From the NCBI RefSeq assembly GCF_000264785.1, contig NZ_AFJI01000043.1, positions 1 to 37,857 of the forward strand: a stretch of DNA of 37,857 nucleotides, read 5' to 3'. Under the pieces are notes generated by a model. The model worked only from the letters and a program-made list of their open reading frames with translations, was not told where the DNA came from and did no database searches. The stretch is from Edwardsiella ictaluri ATCC 33202. GTDB lineage: Bacteria > Pseudomonadota > Gammaproteobacteria > Enterobacterales > Enterobacteriaceae. The first letter of the stretch is position 1; each line of letters begins with the position of its first letter. Of this stretch, positions 8,854 through 17,303 are shown piece after piece. A program made the position numbers and the translations under genes.

Positions 8854-9930
8854 TCATGCCTCCCGATCGCGCCGCAGCGGCGCCAATTGACGCTGCATAT
8901 CGTGCAGCAACGTTTCCGTTGTCGTCCAGTCAATACAACCATCCGTCACAGAGACGCCATAGCGCATGTCGCTGCGTGGCTGCTCCGAACTCTGATTGCC
9001 AGCGGCCAGGTTACTCTCCAGCATCACACCGATAATGGAGCGGTTCCCCTCTACTATCTGCGTAATAACCGACTGCGCGACCTGCGGCTGACGTCGGTAG
9101 TCCTTGCAAGAATTACCGTGACTGCAGTCGACCATCAACAGCGGGCGCAGACCGGCCTGTACCATCTGCGCCTCGCACTGCGCGACATCCTGTGCGCTGT
9201 AGTTTGGCATTCGCCCCCCACGCAGAATAACATGGCCATCGGGGTTTCCCTGTGTCTGCAACAGGCAAACCTGCCCAGCCTGATTGATACCGACGAAGCG
9301 GTGTGGCATGGCCGCCGCCTTCATCGCATTAATCGCTGTCTCCATGCTGCCGTCGGTACCGTTTTTAAAGCCGACCGGCATCGACAGACCGGAGGCCATC
9401 TCGCGATGGGTTTGTGACTCGGTGGTACGCGCGCCTATGGCCGACCAGCTGAACAGATCGCCCAAGTATTGCGGTGAGTTGGGATCCAGCGCCTCAGTCG
9501 CCAACGGTAACCCTATATCGACCAGCTGCAGCAGCAGGCGACGGGCAATATGCAGCCCGGCCTCAACATCGAAAGAGCCATCCATATAGGGATCGTTAAT
9601 TAACCCTTTCCAACCCACCGTGGTGCGCGGCTTCTCAAAATAGACCCGCATGACAACGTAGAGCCGATCGCCGACACTCTGCGCCAGCGACTGCAGATGA
9701 CGGCCATACGTAAGGGCGGCATCGACATCATGGATCGAGCAGGGACCGCAGATCACCAGCAGACGCGAGTCACGCCCGGCCAGAATATCAGCTATCTCAC
9801 GGCGGGAGGCAGCGATTTTCGCCTGCTGAGCCTCGGTCAGCGGGAAACGGGCCTTTAGCTCCTCTGGCGTAATCAAAACCTGCTCATCGCTGATATGGAT
9901 GTTATTCACGGCGTCTTTTTGCATCATCAT
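8854..9930 (-). CDS. aroF: 3-deoxy-7-phosphoheptulonate synthase, Tyr-sensitive
   Basis: Class I DAHP synthase, the first step of the shikimate pathway, condensing PEP and erythrose 4-phosphate. The sequence matches E. coli AroF closely, with LLVICGPCSIHD, FEKPRTTVGWKG, GARTTESQTHREMASG, VGFKNGTDGS and VDCSHGNS. Start choice: the 5' end reads GTG ATG ATG ATG CAA. The ATG at 9930 is best placed from the AGG ribosome site (7 bp) and gives 358 residues. The E. coli start corresponds to the third ATG (9924, 356 residues). Upstream TyrR-like boxes and the downstream tyrA support the Tyr-regulated isozyme over AroG or AroH. Confidence 0.95.
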   Translation of the reverse strand: MMMQKDAVNNIHISDEQVLITPEELKARFPLTEAQQAKIAASRREIADILAGRDSRLLVICGPCSIHDVDAALTYGRHLQSLAQSVGDRLYVVMRVYFEKPRTTVGWKGLINDPYMDGSFDVEAGLHIARRLLLQLVDIGLPLATEALDPNSPQYLGDLFSWSAIGARTTESQTHREMASGLSMPVGFKNGTDGSMETAINAMKAAAMPHRFVGINQAGQVCLLQTQGNPDGHVILRGGRMPNYSAQDVAQCEAQMVQAGLRPLLMVDCSHGNSCKDYRRQPQVAQSVITQIVEGNRSIIGVMLESNLAAGNQSSEQPRSDMRYGVSVTDGCIDWTTTETLLHDMQRQLAPLRRDREA

Positions 9931-10006
9931 CACATTACCTGCCTATCAGGGAGTAATTATCTCGGCGCGGGTACCATGCCTCTATCTAGGCTACATTAGC
10001 ACGAAC

Positions 10007-10058
10007 AGTAAACTTTTCAATCCATAATTGTAAATAATACAATACAGGTGTCTTTACA
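10007..10058 (-). promoter_or_regulatory. TyrR-type operator region of aroF-tyrA
   Basis: TyrR boxes follow TGTAAA-N6-TTTACA. TGTAAA (10029-10034) and TTTACA (10053-10058) are perfect half-sites. With AATACA (10041-10046) between them they form two overlapping 18-bp boxes, each with one strong half. A further AGTAAA half-site is at 10007-10012. E. coli aroF has several TyrR boxes at the same place. No unambiguous -35/-10 pair was assigned. Confidence 0.5.
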
Positions 10059-10239
10059 TGTCACGGGTGAGCAAAATTTGAAGCATCACGCGGTTTCATT
10101 GTTGATTAGACCGCAAAGTTAAAAACACACGTTAGGCTGTGCCCGCTAAATCGTGTCCGCGACGCGGATACGCAGATGGCCTAACAGCATGCAACGTGCC
10201 GACAAATCCCGCTCGCCCTAAGAGCCGCGCCGAATATCG

Positions 10240-10257
10240 GGTCACAACTCCAACTTA
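10240..10257 (+). repeat. IS1-family terminal repeat (outer end of interrupted IS1 remnant)
   Basis: GGTCACAACTCCAACTTA matches the right terminal repeat of IS1 (GGTAATGACTCCAACTTA) at 15 of 18 positions. Joined to the sequence from 11127 onward it recreates the IS1 insB 3' end, where the stop codon TAA directly abuts the terminal repeat. The remnant was therefore continuous before the second element inserted. Confidence 0.8.
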
Positions 10258-11123
10258 GAACCTATCCCAGAAGGGATTGTCAGAATGTCGTAACTGATAA
10301 TTTCTGAAGGCAAAAATATGACAGGAAGCCAATGGCGGATCAGCGATGAACTCTGGGAAAAAATGGCACCGTTTATCCCTGAGCACAAAACCAGCCATCC
10401 ACTCGGTACATACCGGAAACGCATTGATAACCGTGCCGCAGTGGATGCTATCTTCTTCGTCCTCAGAACCGGATGCCAGAGGAACGCACTGAATGCCAGC
10501 GGGACATGTTCATCGAGTTCTGCGCACCGGCGCTTCCAGGAATGGCGCGCTGCAGGCGTCTTCGAGCGCTTCTGGCAGAGCGGATTGTTGGCCTGTGAAC
10601 ATCTGGACGGCATTGACTGGTCCTGGTTGTCGATGGATGGCTGTATGACCAAACCGCCACTGCCAGGAACAAAAAAACAGGCCGCAATCCCACGGACAGA
10701 GGGAAACAAGGCGTAAAGCGCAGTCTGATGACTGATGCCAACGGACTTCCTCTGTCGCTGGTTGTCGCAGCAGACAACACGCATGACATCAAACTGGTTG
10801 CGGATACACACGATGCGCTTCAGATGGGGCGTTCGGGGAAAAAACTCGGGCTCTGCCTGGACAAAGGCTACGAAGCGGGCTGGCAACATACCTGCCGAGC
10901 CGCCGTTACAAGCCGCATCTCCAGCCCCGTAAAGGGGAATCAGATGCCAGTAAAACCACAGACTTCAAGGCCTATCGCTGGGTCGTTGAGAGGACGCATA
11001 GCTGGATGAATCGCTTTCGCCGGGTAATGACCCGATGGGAAAATAGGTCTGAAAATTACGAGGCCATGCTGTATTTTACCTGTGGTCTTATTGTCTGGAA
11101 TAAACCTCTATTGAAATAGGATC
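10258..11123 (+). mobile_element. IS5-family (IS427-type) insertion sequence, 866 bp
   Basis: Ends are imperfect inverted repeats starting GAACCTATCCCA on the left and GATCCTATTTCA on the right. The element is flanked by a direct 3-bp duplication TTA (10255-10257 and 11124-11126), a TNA target as expected for this group. It carries one two-frame transposase. It inserted into the stop codon and terminal-repeat junction of an older IS1-type remnant, so it is the younger of the two. Confidence 0.85.
10318..11119 (+). pseudogene. IS5-family transposase (orfA/orfB), frameshifted
   Basis: DDE transposase with an N-terminal DUF4096-like part. orfA (10318-10716) begins MTGSQWRISDELWEKM and contains the first acidic site (SMDGC). 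An A7 slip site at 10671-10677 gives the -1 shift into orfB, as normal for IS427-type elements. orfB has CLDKGYEAGW (second Asp). Just after this, near 10885, the coding sense jumps again to a third frame, which carries YRWVVERTHSWMNRFRR (catalytic Glu) and ends at TAG 11117-11119. The first shift is programmed in this family. The second is a one-base lesion that would truncate the protein before the Glu, so this copy is probably inactive. Confidence 0.8.
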
Positions 11124-11383
11124 TTAGTGGTAATGGTTGATTGTAAGATCCCAGCCAATGACCCTATCGTGCATTTCTTCTGATTTTGAGAAGCAGATTG
11201 TCCTTCTGGTAAGCCGTTTAAGATGAGTCCGCAGATTCGGGTTATGCCGCTCTATACTTTGAATCTATTTTTTGCTGACTACATGGTGAGCTGAATCCAA
11301 CAGCGTCCAGTATACCGGCCAAGAATCGGTCATGTAGAAGACAATATAAAATTGTCTCAGCAAGGCCAGAACAGAGGGAAGAG
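11124..11383 (-). pseudogene. IS1-family InsB transposase, C-terminal remnant
   Basis: The minus-strand translation contains [27 protein letters not shown] and [14 protein letters not shown], all diagnostic of IS1 InsB. An in-frame TAG interrupts it (K-K-stop-IQSIERH). Similarity fades at about 11383 (LALLRQFYIV), so the 5' part of insB, insA and the other end of the element are missing. The natural stop TAA coincides with the TTA duplicated by the IS5-family insertion. Function is lost. Confidence 0.8.
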
Positions 11384-11964
11384 GTCATTTATTAACAAAA
11401 CTATATTATTTGCCAATTAATTCACACTCATCCAAAATGTATTATATATAACGTGCAATGCAAAATATAATTATTCTTTATTAACATGAGATCTCAACAA
11501 AGTTACATAAATAACGCCAAAATACCATGCGCGGGAGAAGGTATCGGTAATATCACAATTTCACTGAAAGAGATAAAAATGAAGGAACTGAGAGATATGG
11601 CCATTTAATAATAAATCGCGATCCATACAGCGCCCGAGATACACTATAAGCAGGATAAGCAACCGGTGATGCCTTTATGCTGACGACATGGAGATAAACG
11701 GATTTACCTTAGGGAGTGTTAGAAATTCTATGTGCCTCTCTGGTTCTCCTCCGTTTTCACTTTGTCCACAATAGTTTATTCAGATCACTTTTCATTGGAT
11801 TTATATTCTGTATTTTTATAAAGGAAGAGCAATCTCTCAGAATCATGTGCAGACCAAAAATATTATTACGCAGCATTACGCTGTATACGATTTTCGCTGT
11901 CATGAATACCCGACGCCCTTATACCATGAGGCACGGCGTGGGAAAATAAACACAAAGGGAACAT
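11384..11964. other. AT-rich gene-free stretch upstream of dcuB-like gene
   Basis: About 580 bp with much lower GC content than the surrounding genes and many A/T runs. A 77-codon frame at 11716-11949 has no recognisable features and no good ribosome site, so it is not called. No clear FNR, CRP or NarL site or sigma-70 promoter could be assigned by eye, although the promoter of the downstream gene must lie here. The composition suggests acquired or decayed DNA. Confidence 0.5.
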
Positions 11965-13308
11965 ATGGTCACACTACAATTTGCCGTTATAATAATCTGT
12001 CTATTACTGGGGACACGCTATGGTGGGATGGGGCTGGGGCTTATCAGTGGTATTGGTCTCTTCATCCTGACCTTTGTCTTCAATATGGTGCCCGGCAAGC
12101 CGCCGGTCGAGGTGATCCTGACCATCTTGGCCGTCATCGGTTGCGCCGCCGTGCTACAAACCGCCGGCGGCCTCAATGTAATGATGCAGTTTGCCGAACG
12201 CCTGCTGCGCCGTCATCCGCAACACATCACCATCCTGGCGCCGCTGACCACCTGGATGCTGACATTCCTCTGCGGCACAGGGCACGTGGTCTATACCATG
12301 TTCCCCATCATTGCCGATATTGCGCTGAAGAAGGGGATCCGCCCAGAGCGTCCGATGGCGGTCGCCTCCATCGCCTCACAGATGGCCATCACCGCATCGC
12401 CAGTTTCCGTCGCCGTGGTCTCACTGGTCTCAATCCTCGGCGCAGCGCACGGCATTGGCCAGGCCTTCACTATTCTGGATATTCTGGCCGTGTCGGTGCC
12501 AGCCTCCCTGTGCGGGGTGCTGGTCGCCGCGCTTTGGAGCCTGCGCCGCGGTAAAGATCTGGATAAGGATCCGGTATTCCAGGAGAAAATCAAAGATCCG
12601 GAGCAGCGCGCCTACATCTATGGTGATAGCCAGACGCTGCTGAACCAGACGTTCCCCAAACAGGCCTACTGGGCTACCTGGATCTTTTTTACCGCTATCG
12701 CCGTCGTCGTCATCCTGGGCGCCTTCGTCGATCTGCGGCCGGCCTTTGAGGTTAAAGGGGGGATGAAACCCCTCTCAATGAACCTGGTCATCCAGATGAT
12801 GATGCTGATCGCCGGCGCCATCATTCTGATGTCCTGTAAGGTCAAGCCGGGTGACATCTCCAGCGGTGCCGTCTTTAAAGCCGGCATGGTCGCCATTTTC
12901 TCCGTCTTTGGCGTCGCCTGGATGAGTGATACCTTCTTCCAGGCGCACATGCAGGATCTACGCCTGGTGCTGGAAGATGTCGTGAAGAGCCATCCCTGGA
13001 CCTATGCGCTGGTGCTGTTTTTGGTCTCCAAGCTGGTGAACAGTCAGGCTGCTGCACTGACCGCCATCGCACCGATGGGGCTATCGCTGGGCGTAGAACC
13101 AAAAATGCTGCTGGCATTCTTTCCGGCGGCCTATGGCTACTTCGTTTTGCCAACCTATCCCAGCGATCTGGCCTGTATCGGTTTTGACCGCTCAGGTACA
13201 ACCCGCATCGGGAAATTTATTATTAACCACAGTTTTATCCTGCCCGGATTTATCGGTGTCATCACCTCGTGTACGGTAGGCTACCTGCTGGTTGCTGCCT
13301 TCTATTAA
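11965..13308 (+). CDS. dcuB: anaerobic C4-dicarboxylate transporter, DcuB type
   Basis: Dcu-family inner-membrane antiporter, 447 residues (E. coli DcuB 446). DcuB normally exchanges fumarate, malate or aspartate for succinate during fumarate respiration. Colinear similarity to DcuB is strong: PGKPPVEV, FLCGTGHVVYTMFPII, GIRPERPMA, ITASPVSVAVVSLV, RGKDLDKDPVFQ, SKLVNSQAAALTAI, LPTYPSDLACIGFDRSGTT and the end segment FIINHSFILPGFIGV. The first third fits DcuB better than DcuA. Multiple hydrophobic spans cover the length. A good ribosome site (AAAGGGAA) precedes the ATG. Unlike E. coli dcuB, there is no fumB partner or dcuSR nearby, so it may be a second Dcu paralogue with a different substrate preference. 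Confidence 0.85.
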   Translation: MVTLQFAVIIICLLLGTRYGGMGLGLISGIGLFILTFVFNMVPGKPPVEVILTILAVIGCAAVLQTAGGLNVMMQFAERLLRRHPQHITILAPLTTWMLTFLCGTGHVVYTMFPIIADIALKKGIRPERPMAVASIASQMAITASPVSVAVVSLVSILGAAHGIGQAFTILDILAVSVPASLCGVLVAALWSLRRGKDLDKDPVFQEKIKDPEQRAYIYGDSQTLLNQTFPKQAYWATWIFFTAIAVVVILGAFVDLRPAFEVKGGMKPLSMNLVIQMMMLIAGAIILMSCKVKPGDISSGAVFKAGMVAIFSVFGVAWMSDTFFQAHMQDLRLVLEDVVKSHPWTYALVLFLVSKLVNSQAAALTAIAPMGLSLGVEPKMLLAFFPAAYGYFVLPTYPSDLACIGFDRSGTTRIGKFIINHSFILPGFIGVITSCTVGYLLVAAFY

Positions 13309-13321
13309 GAACGTCCTTACC

Positions 13322-13341
13322 CGGCCTCCTACGGGAGGTCG
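13322..13341 (+). terminator. possible terminator after dcuB-like gene
   Basis: An 8-bp stem CGGCCTCC / GGAGGTCG (one G-T pair) with loop TACG, 13 bp after the stop. It lacks a U tract on the plus strand (ATATAAAA follows), so intrinsic termination is uncertain. Confidence 0.35.
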
Positions 13342-13400
13342 ATATAAAAAAAGCGTATAACGTTCCCGTCAAGCTTGCAAAAATAAGCTAATCATTACCA

Positions 13401-13428
13401 TTTTTGGCCACAAATCACCCGCTATAAT
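13401..13428 (+). promoter_or_regulatory. promoter of ydiY-like gene
   Basis: Perfect -10 TATAAT at 13423-13428 with a weak -35 TTTTTG at 13401-13406 (16-bp spacer), 47 bp before the start codon. Confidence 0.55.
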
Positions 13429-13475
13429 GAGACGTACATCAACTTTGGCAAAATCCCTATTTTACTGGAAACATC

Positions 13476-14246
13476 ATGCTCCGCTTATGTGTCCCCCGTT
13501 CACTGCCGATCCTCATGGGCATTACCACTGTGCTGTACGGCATCAATGCCTGTGCCGATAGCACCCTGTTTACCGCGTTAGACGATCCGTCAACAGCAAA
13601 ACAGCCTTTTACCGGAAATATACAGGCCGGTTATAATTCACAGTCAGGAAACAGCAATAACGCCAGCCTGCTTGCCGATACTACCATGACCTGGTTTAAC
13701 CGGGAGGCTGCTACTGCCTATAGTCTGTGGGGCACGGCTAACAATGCCGAGTCTAACGGTACACGTTCCGCTGAAAAATACCAAGCCGGCGCCCGCACCC
13801 GCTATAATGTCACGACCGATAACTATATGTTCGGGCAGGTTAACTGGCTGAACGATCGCTTTGCTGGCTACGCCTCCCGCACCACCGGTACCGCAGGCTA
13901 TGGGCGCCAGCTCTTCTCCTCGCCATCGCAGGATCTGCGCGTCGAATTCGGTCCAGGCATCCGCCATGACGAGTATCGGGAAGGGGGACGATCCACCCGG
14001 GCGCTGGCCTACGGCGCCGCGAACTATACCTATCAGCTCACCAAGAACACCCAGTTTACCCAGGGAGTCTCTGCACTCTCTAATGAAGATACCTCTCTCA
14101 ACTCGGAAACGGCGCTCAACGTCGGTATTAACGATGCCTTCTCGCTGCGTCTCTCCTATAACGTAACCTACAATAGTGAACCACCGGCCAGCGCGCCCAA
14201 ACACACCGACCGTACCAGCGCAATCACCCTACGGTACAATCTGTAA
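13476..14246 (+). CDS. ydiY: YdiY-family outer-membrane beta-barrel protein (DUF481)
   Basis: 256 residues, similar in length and along the whole sequence to E. coli YdiY (252). Signal peptide about 1-27 with cleavage near NACA-DS. The mature part is a beta-rich barrel with alternating residues. Shared blocks include FTGNIQAGYNSQSGN, ADTTMTWF, TAGYGRQLF, FGPGIRHDEY, TQFTQGVSALSNEDT, LNSETALNVGIND and YNVTYNSEPP. The family is annotated as salt-induced outer membrane protein; its molecular role is not established. It has its own promoter. A GC-only stem (CCCTCCC / GGGAGGG) follows the stop, without a U run. Confidence 0.85.
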   Translation: MLRLCVPRSLPILMGITTVLYGINACADSTLFTALDDPSTAKQPFTGNIQAGYNSQSGNSNNASLLADTTMTWFNREAATAYSLWGTANNAESNGTRSAEKYQAGARTRYNVTTDNYMFGQVNWLNDRFAGYASRTTGTAGYGRQLFSSPSQDLRVEFGPGIRHDEYREGGRSTRALAYGAANYTYQLTKNTQFTQGVSALSNEDTSLNSETALNVGINDAFSLRLSYNVTYNSEPPASAPKHTDRTSAITLRYNL

Positions 14247-14411
14247 ACACCGCCCTCCCCCCGGGAGGGTACGAGCGCCGCGAGTCAATCGTGGCACACC
14301 TGACACGACCTTACCCTTCTTATACTTTCTTTACACCGCAACTTAATATCCGCTTAAGCATTTATCGCTCTAATGGAAACCACGATATGAGAAGCGAGAG
14401 GAAGCGGCATC

Positions 14412-14960
14412 ATGCTATTGACCGAATCACTGAAAACAACAGCAGACTTCATTACTCAGTTCATCCGCTCCCCCCGTACGGTTGGTGCTATCACCCCTTC
14501 CACCTCCTATCTATGCCGCCAGATGGTACGCTCCGTTGACTGGACCTATAGCCGTCGCGTTGCGGAGTTCGGCGCGGGTACCGGGGTTCTGACGCGTCAT
14601 ATTCAGCGTCAGATGCGGGTGGACGCCAGGCTGGATATCTTTGAGACCAACCCGCACTTTTGCCAAACCCTACGCAATATTGCCGATCGACGCGCGACGG
14701 TACACTGCGCCTCGGCGGAGGCGACAACACAAAAATACGATACGATCTTTTCCGGACTGCCGCTGCTGGCTTTCCCCCAGACACTGCGCCAAACGATCCT
14801 GGCTCAGGCCGCCCGCGCCCTGACACTTGATGGGGTATTTATCCAGTTCCAATATAGCCCGTTGCTGGAAGACAGCCTTTCTGCCCACTTTCTCTGGCAG
14901 CGTACCCTGGTATGGCGCAATCTTCCCCCCGCCTTTGTCTACCTATGCCGGGCGCGCTAA
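14412..14960 (+). CDS. small class I SAM-dependent methyltransferase (phospholipid N-methyltransferase-like)
   Basis: 182 residues. The segment VAEFGAGTGVLTRHI near residue 50 is methyltransferase motif I (SAM binding), and LDIFETNPHF is the acidic motif II. YDTIFSGLPLLAFPQTLRQ corresponds to motif IV, and the C-terminal half gives the expected beta strands (GVFIQFQYSPL, FVYLCRA). The N terminus (FITQFIRSPRTVGAITPSTSYLCRQM) resembles the COG3963 / PmtA group, with similarity also to RsmA-like enzymes. Substrate is unknown: members are called phospholipid N-methyltransferases, but activity cannot be read from sequence. The gene is convergent with rplS. An AGAGGA ribosome site lies about 10 bp upstream. 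Confidence 0.7.
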   Translation: MLLTESLKTTADFITQFIRSPRTVGAITPSTSYLCRQMVRSVDWTYSRRVAEFGAGTGVLTRHIQRQMRVDARLDIFETNPHFCQTLRNIADRRATVHCASAEATTQKYDTIFSGLPLLAFPQTLRQTILAQAARALTLDGVFIQFQYSPLLEDSLSAHFLWQRTLVWRNLPPAFVYLCRAR

Positions 14961-14990
14961 CCCACAGGGTAGCGATGAGAAGATAAAACA

Positions 14991-15077
14991 CCCCCTGCCA
15001 AGCAGGAGCCCAAGACGCCGTGGACACAAAGACAATAAATATGGACTGCCCCCCTGCCCAGCAAGGGGGCAAGACAC
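14991..15077. repeat. imperfect direct repeat between methyltransferase gene and rplS
   Basis: Two 28-bp copies (14991-15018 and 15050-15077) share 22 positions, both starting CCCCCTGCC and ending with CAAGAC. The second copy also forms a stem-loop (TGCCCCC / GGGGGCA). No coding content was found here. The repeats lie just beyond the rplS terminator. Confidence 0.5.
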
Positions 15078-15109
15078 AAAAAAGGGGTTGGCCATTTGGC
15101 CAACCCCTT
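15076..15109 (-). terminator. terminator of the rpsP-rimM-trmD-rplS operon
   Basis: Perfect 12-bp stem (AAGGGGTTGGCC at 15082-15093 with GGCCAACCCCTT at 15098-15109), followed on the minus strand by TTTTTTGTG. It lies 38 bp past the rplS stop. Confidence 0.92.
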
Positions 15110-15147
15110 ATCATTTAACTACTTTCGGATGTAGCGAAAGCGTTGTC

Positions 15148-15504
<357 letters not shown>

Positions 15505-15539
15505 TTACCCTAGGTAAACTGATATATCGGCCCGACGTT

Positions 15540-16304
15540 TTAGTCGCAGCCTTCATGATCCTGCTGCGCGGCATGCTCCTTGCGGAACTGCGTCAGCAGC
15601 TTTGCTTGCTCGTCAGTCAGAGCTAGGCTTTCTAGAAGTTCAGGTCTTCTAAGCCAGGTTCGGCCCAGCGACTGCTTTAAGCGCCAGCGACGTATCTCGG
15701 CATGGTTTCCCGACAGCAGCACTGGCGGTACCTCCATATCCTGTAACACCTCAGGACGGGTATAGTGTGGACAGTCCAGCAGACCGTCGACAAACGAATC
15801 CTCCTCAGCCGAGGCCTGATCACCCAACACCCCCGGCACAAACCGGGAGATCGAGTCAATCAGAGTCATGGCCGGCAGTTCGCCGCCGCTGAGAACGTAA
15901 TCGCCGATCGACCACTCTTCATCGATTTCGGTTTGGATTACGCGCTCATCAATACCCTCATAACGCCCGCAGACCAGAATTAACTTCTGGCTGACGGAGA
16001 GTTCGCAAACGCCCTGCTGGTCCAGTTTGCGCCCCTGAGGCGAAAGATAAATCACCTTCGCCCCTTCGCCTGCCGCTGCCTTTGCCGCATGGATGGCATC
16101 CCGCAGGGGTTGAACCATCATCAGCATCCCCGGCCCGCCGCCATAGGGGCGATCGTCCACGGTTCGATGCCGATCGTGCGTGAAATCGCGCGGATTCCAG
16201 CACTGCACGCTAAGCAGGCCTTTTTTTACGGCCCGGCCAGTTACCCCGTAATCGGTGATTGCGCGGAACATCTCGGGAAACAGACTAATTACCCCAATCC
16301 ACAT
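15540..16304 (-). CDS. trmD: tRNA (guanine37-N1)-methyltransferase
   Basis: Essential SPOUT-class enzyme that methylates G37 next to the anticodon and so prevents +1 frameshifting. 254 residues from the start at 16304 (255 in E. coli). The frame is open upstream, but [13 protein letters not shown] is the family N terminus. Trefoil-knot SAM-binding motifs [23 protein letters not shown] and [13 protein letters not shown] are all present. Third gene of the operon. Confidence 0.97.
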   Translation of the reverse strand: MWIGVISLFPEMFRAITDYGVTGRAVKKGLLSVQCWNPRDFTHDRHRTVDDRPYGGGPGMLMMVQPLRDAIHAAKAAAGEGAKVIYLSPQGRKLDQQGVCELSVSQKLILVCGRYEGIDERVIQTEIDEEWSIGDYVLSGGELPAMTLIDSISRFVPGVLGDQASAEEDSFVDGLLDCPHYTRPEVLQDMEVPPVLLSGNHAEIRRWRLKQSLGRTWLRRPELLESLALTDEQAKLLTQFRKEHAAQQDHEGCD

Positions 16305-16342
16305 CGTGGCGTTCCACTCAGTTCTACCGTTAATATCGGAGG

Positions 16343-16888
16343 TCAAAAACCAGGATCCCAATCTACTTCAATAGATTTAGCAGTGAGATCGACTTTCTTG
16401 ATCACCTGTCCGTCGAGGAACGGAATCAACCGCTCCTTCATACCGAATGCATCTTTCAGGTTCGCCTTCACGACCAATACGTCGTTGGAGCCGGTTTCCA
16501 TCATCGCAGTGACTTTACCCAGCGCATAGCCGGACACGGTGACTACCTGGCAACCCATCAGGTCTTTCCAGTAGTAATCGCCATCATCCAGCGACGGCAG
16601 CTGCGACTCATCCACGACAATCTCTCGATTAACCATGGTATTGGCCGCATCACGATCGTCAATACCTTTAATTTTGACGACCCAATCCTGATTGTGGCTA
16701 CGCCAGCTTTCCAGCTCGATCGCAACCCACTTACCCGCCTGCTGGATAAACCAGGGCTGGTAATCAAAAATGCTTTCAGCATCCTCGGTGGAGGAAAACA
16801 CTCTGAGCCAGCCGCGGATGCCATACGCAGAACCGAGTTTCCCCAGAACGACTGCATTACTCACCGCCGGCTTATTCTCTGTGCTCAT
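16343..16888 (-). CDS. rimM: 16S rRNA processing / 30S maturation factor RimM
   Basis: Assists assembly of the 30S head by binding ribosomal protein S19. About 181 residues. The RimM domain has [20 protein letters not shown] and the C-terminal PRC-barrel has [11 protein letters not shown] and [20 protein letters not shown]. Start at ATG 16888; a GTG three codons earlier (16897) is also possible, and neither has a strong ribosome site. It lies 18 bp after rpsP and 38 bp before trmD, in the standard operon order. Confidence 0.96.
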   Translation of the reverse strand: MSTENKPAVSNAVVLGKLGSAYGIRGWLRVFSSTEDAESIFDYQPWFIQQAGKWVAIELESWRSHNQDWVVKIKGIDDRDAANTMVNREIVVDESQLPSLDDGDYYWKDLMGCQVVTVSGYALGKVTAMMETGSNDVLVVKANLKDAFGMKERLIPFLDGQVIKKVDLTAKSIEVDWDPGF

Positions 16889-16906
16889 CGTGACCACCGC
16901 AACGGG

Positions 16907-17155
16907 TTAAGCTGCTTTCTGAGCTTCTTTGATCAGCGCAGCTACGCGATCAGAAACGGTTGCGCCCTGGGAAACCCAGTGGCTTACGCGATCCAGATCC
17001 AGGCGCAGGCCTTCGGCGCTGCCGGTCGCGATCGGGTTGAAGAAACCTACGCGCTCGATGAAACGACCGTCACGGGCATTACGGCTGTCGGTCACTACTA
17101 CTTGATAAAACGGACGCTTTTTCGCGCCGCCACGTGCTAAACGAATGGTTACCAT
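16907..17155 (-). CDS. rpsP: 30S ribosomal protein S16
   Basis: 82 residues, the usual S16 length, a structural protein of the 30S body. The start [18 protein letters not shown] at 17155 has GAGGA 6 bp upstream. The reading frame continues 22 codons into the leader, which is not S16 sequence. First gene of the rpsP-rimM-trmD-rplS operon. The leader has a promoter and a terminator-like hairpin. Confidence 0.97.
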   Translation of the reverse strand: MVTIRLARGGAKKRPFYQVVVTDSRNARDGRFIERVGFFNPIATGSAEGLRLDLDRVSHWVSQGATVSDRVAALIKEAQKAA

Positions 17156-17170
17156 AACATCCTCATTAGT

Positions 17171-17211
17171 AAATAAAACACCAGACCCCATCGAGGAACG
17201 GAGCCCGGTGT
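17171..17211 (-). terminator. terminator-like hairpin in the rpsP leader (candidate attenuator)
   Basis: On the minus strand ACACCGGGCTCC (17211-17200) can pair with GGGGTCTGGTGT (17189-17178) over 12 positions including three G-T pairs. The stem is followed at once by TTTATTT (17177-17171). It lies between the predicted promoter and the rpsP ribosome site, so if it functions it would attenuate the operon. Confidence 0.5.
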
Positions 17212-17241
17212 CCTTGTTCATACGAACATAAAAGCCCGAAA

Positions 17242-17269
17242 ATTTTACTCATTTTGGCGCGAAAAGCAA
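17242..17269 (-). promoter_or_regulatory. rpsP operon promoter
   Basis: Minus-strand TTGCTT (17269-17264), a 16-bp spacer and TAAAAT (17247-17242), about 87 bp upstream of the rpsP start codon. Confidence 0.6.
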
Positions 17270-17303
17270 CTGTCACTATATGCTTTCGCACCGACGACAG
17301 CGA

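Noticed and set aside
11716-11949. 77-codon frame upstream of the dcuB-like gene
   Set aside because: No ribosome site, no recognisable similarity, and chance is likely in AT-rich DNA.
11847-12554. 235-codon frame overlapping the start of the dcuB-like gene
   Set aside because: Most of it is the wrong frame of the transporter gene; it has no family signal.
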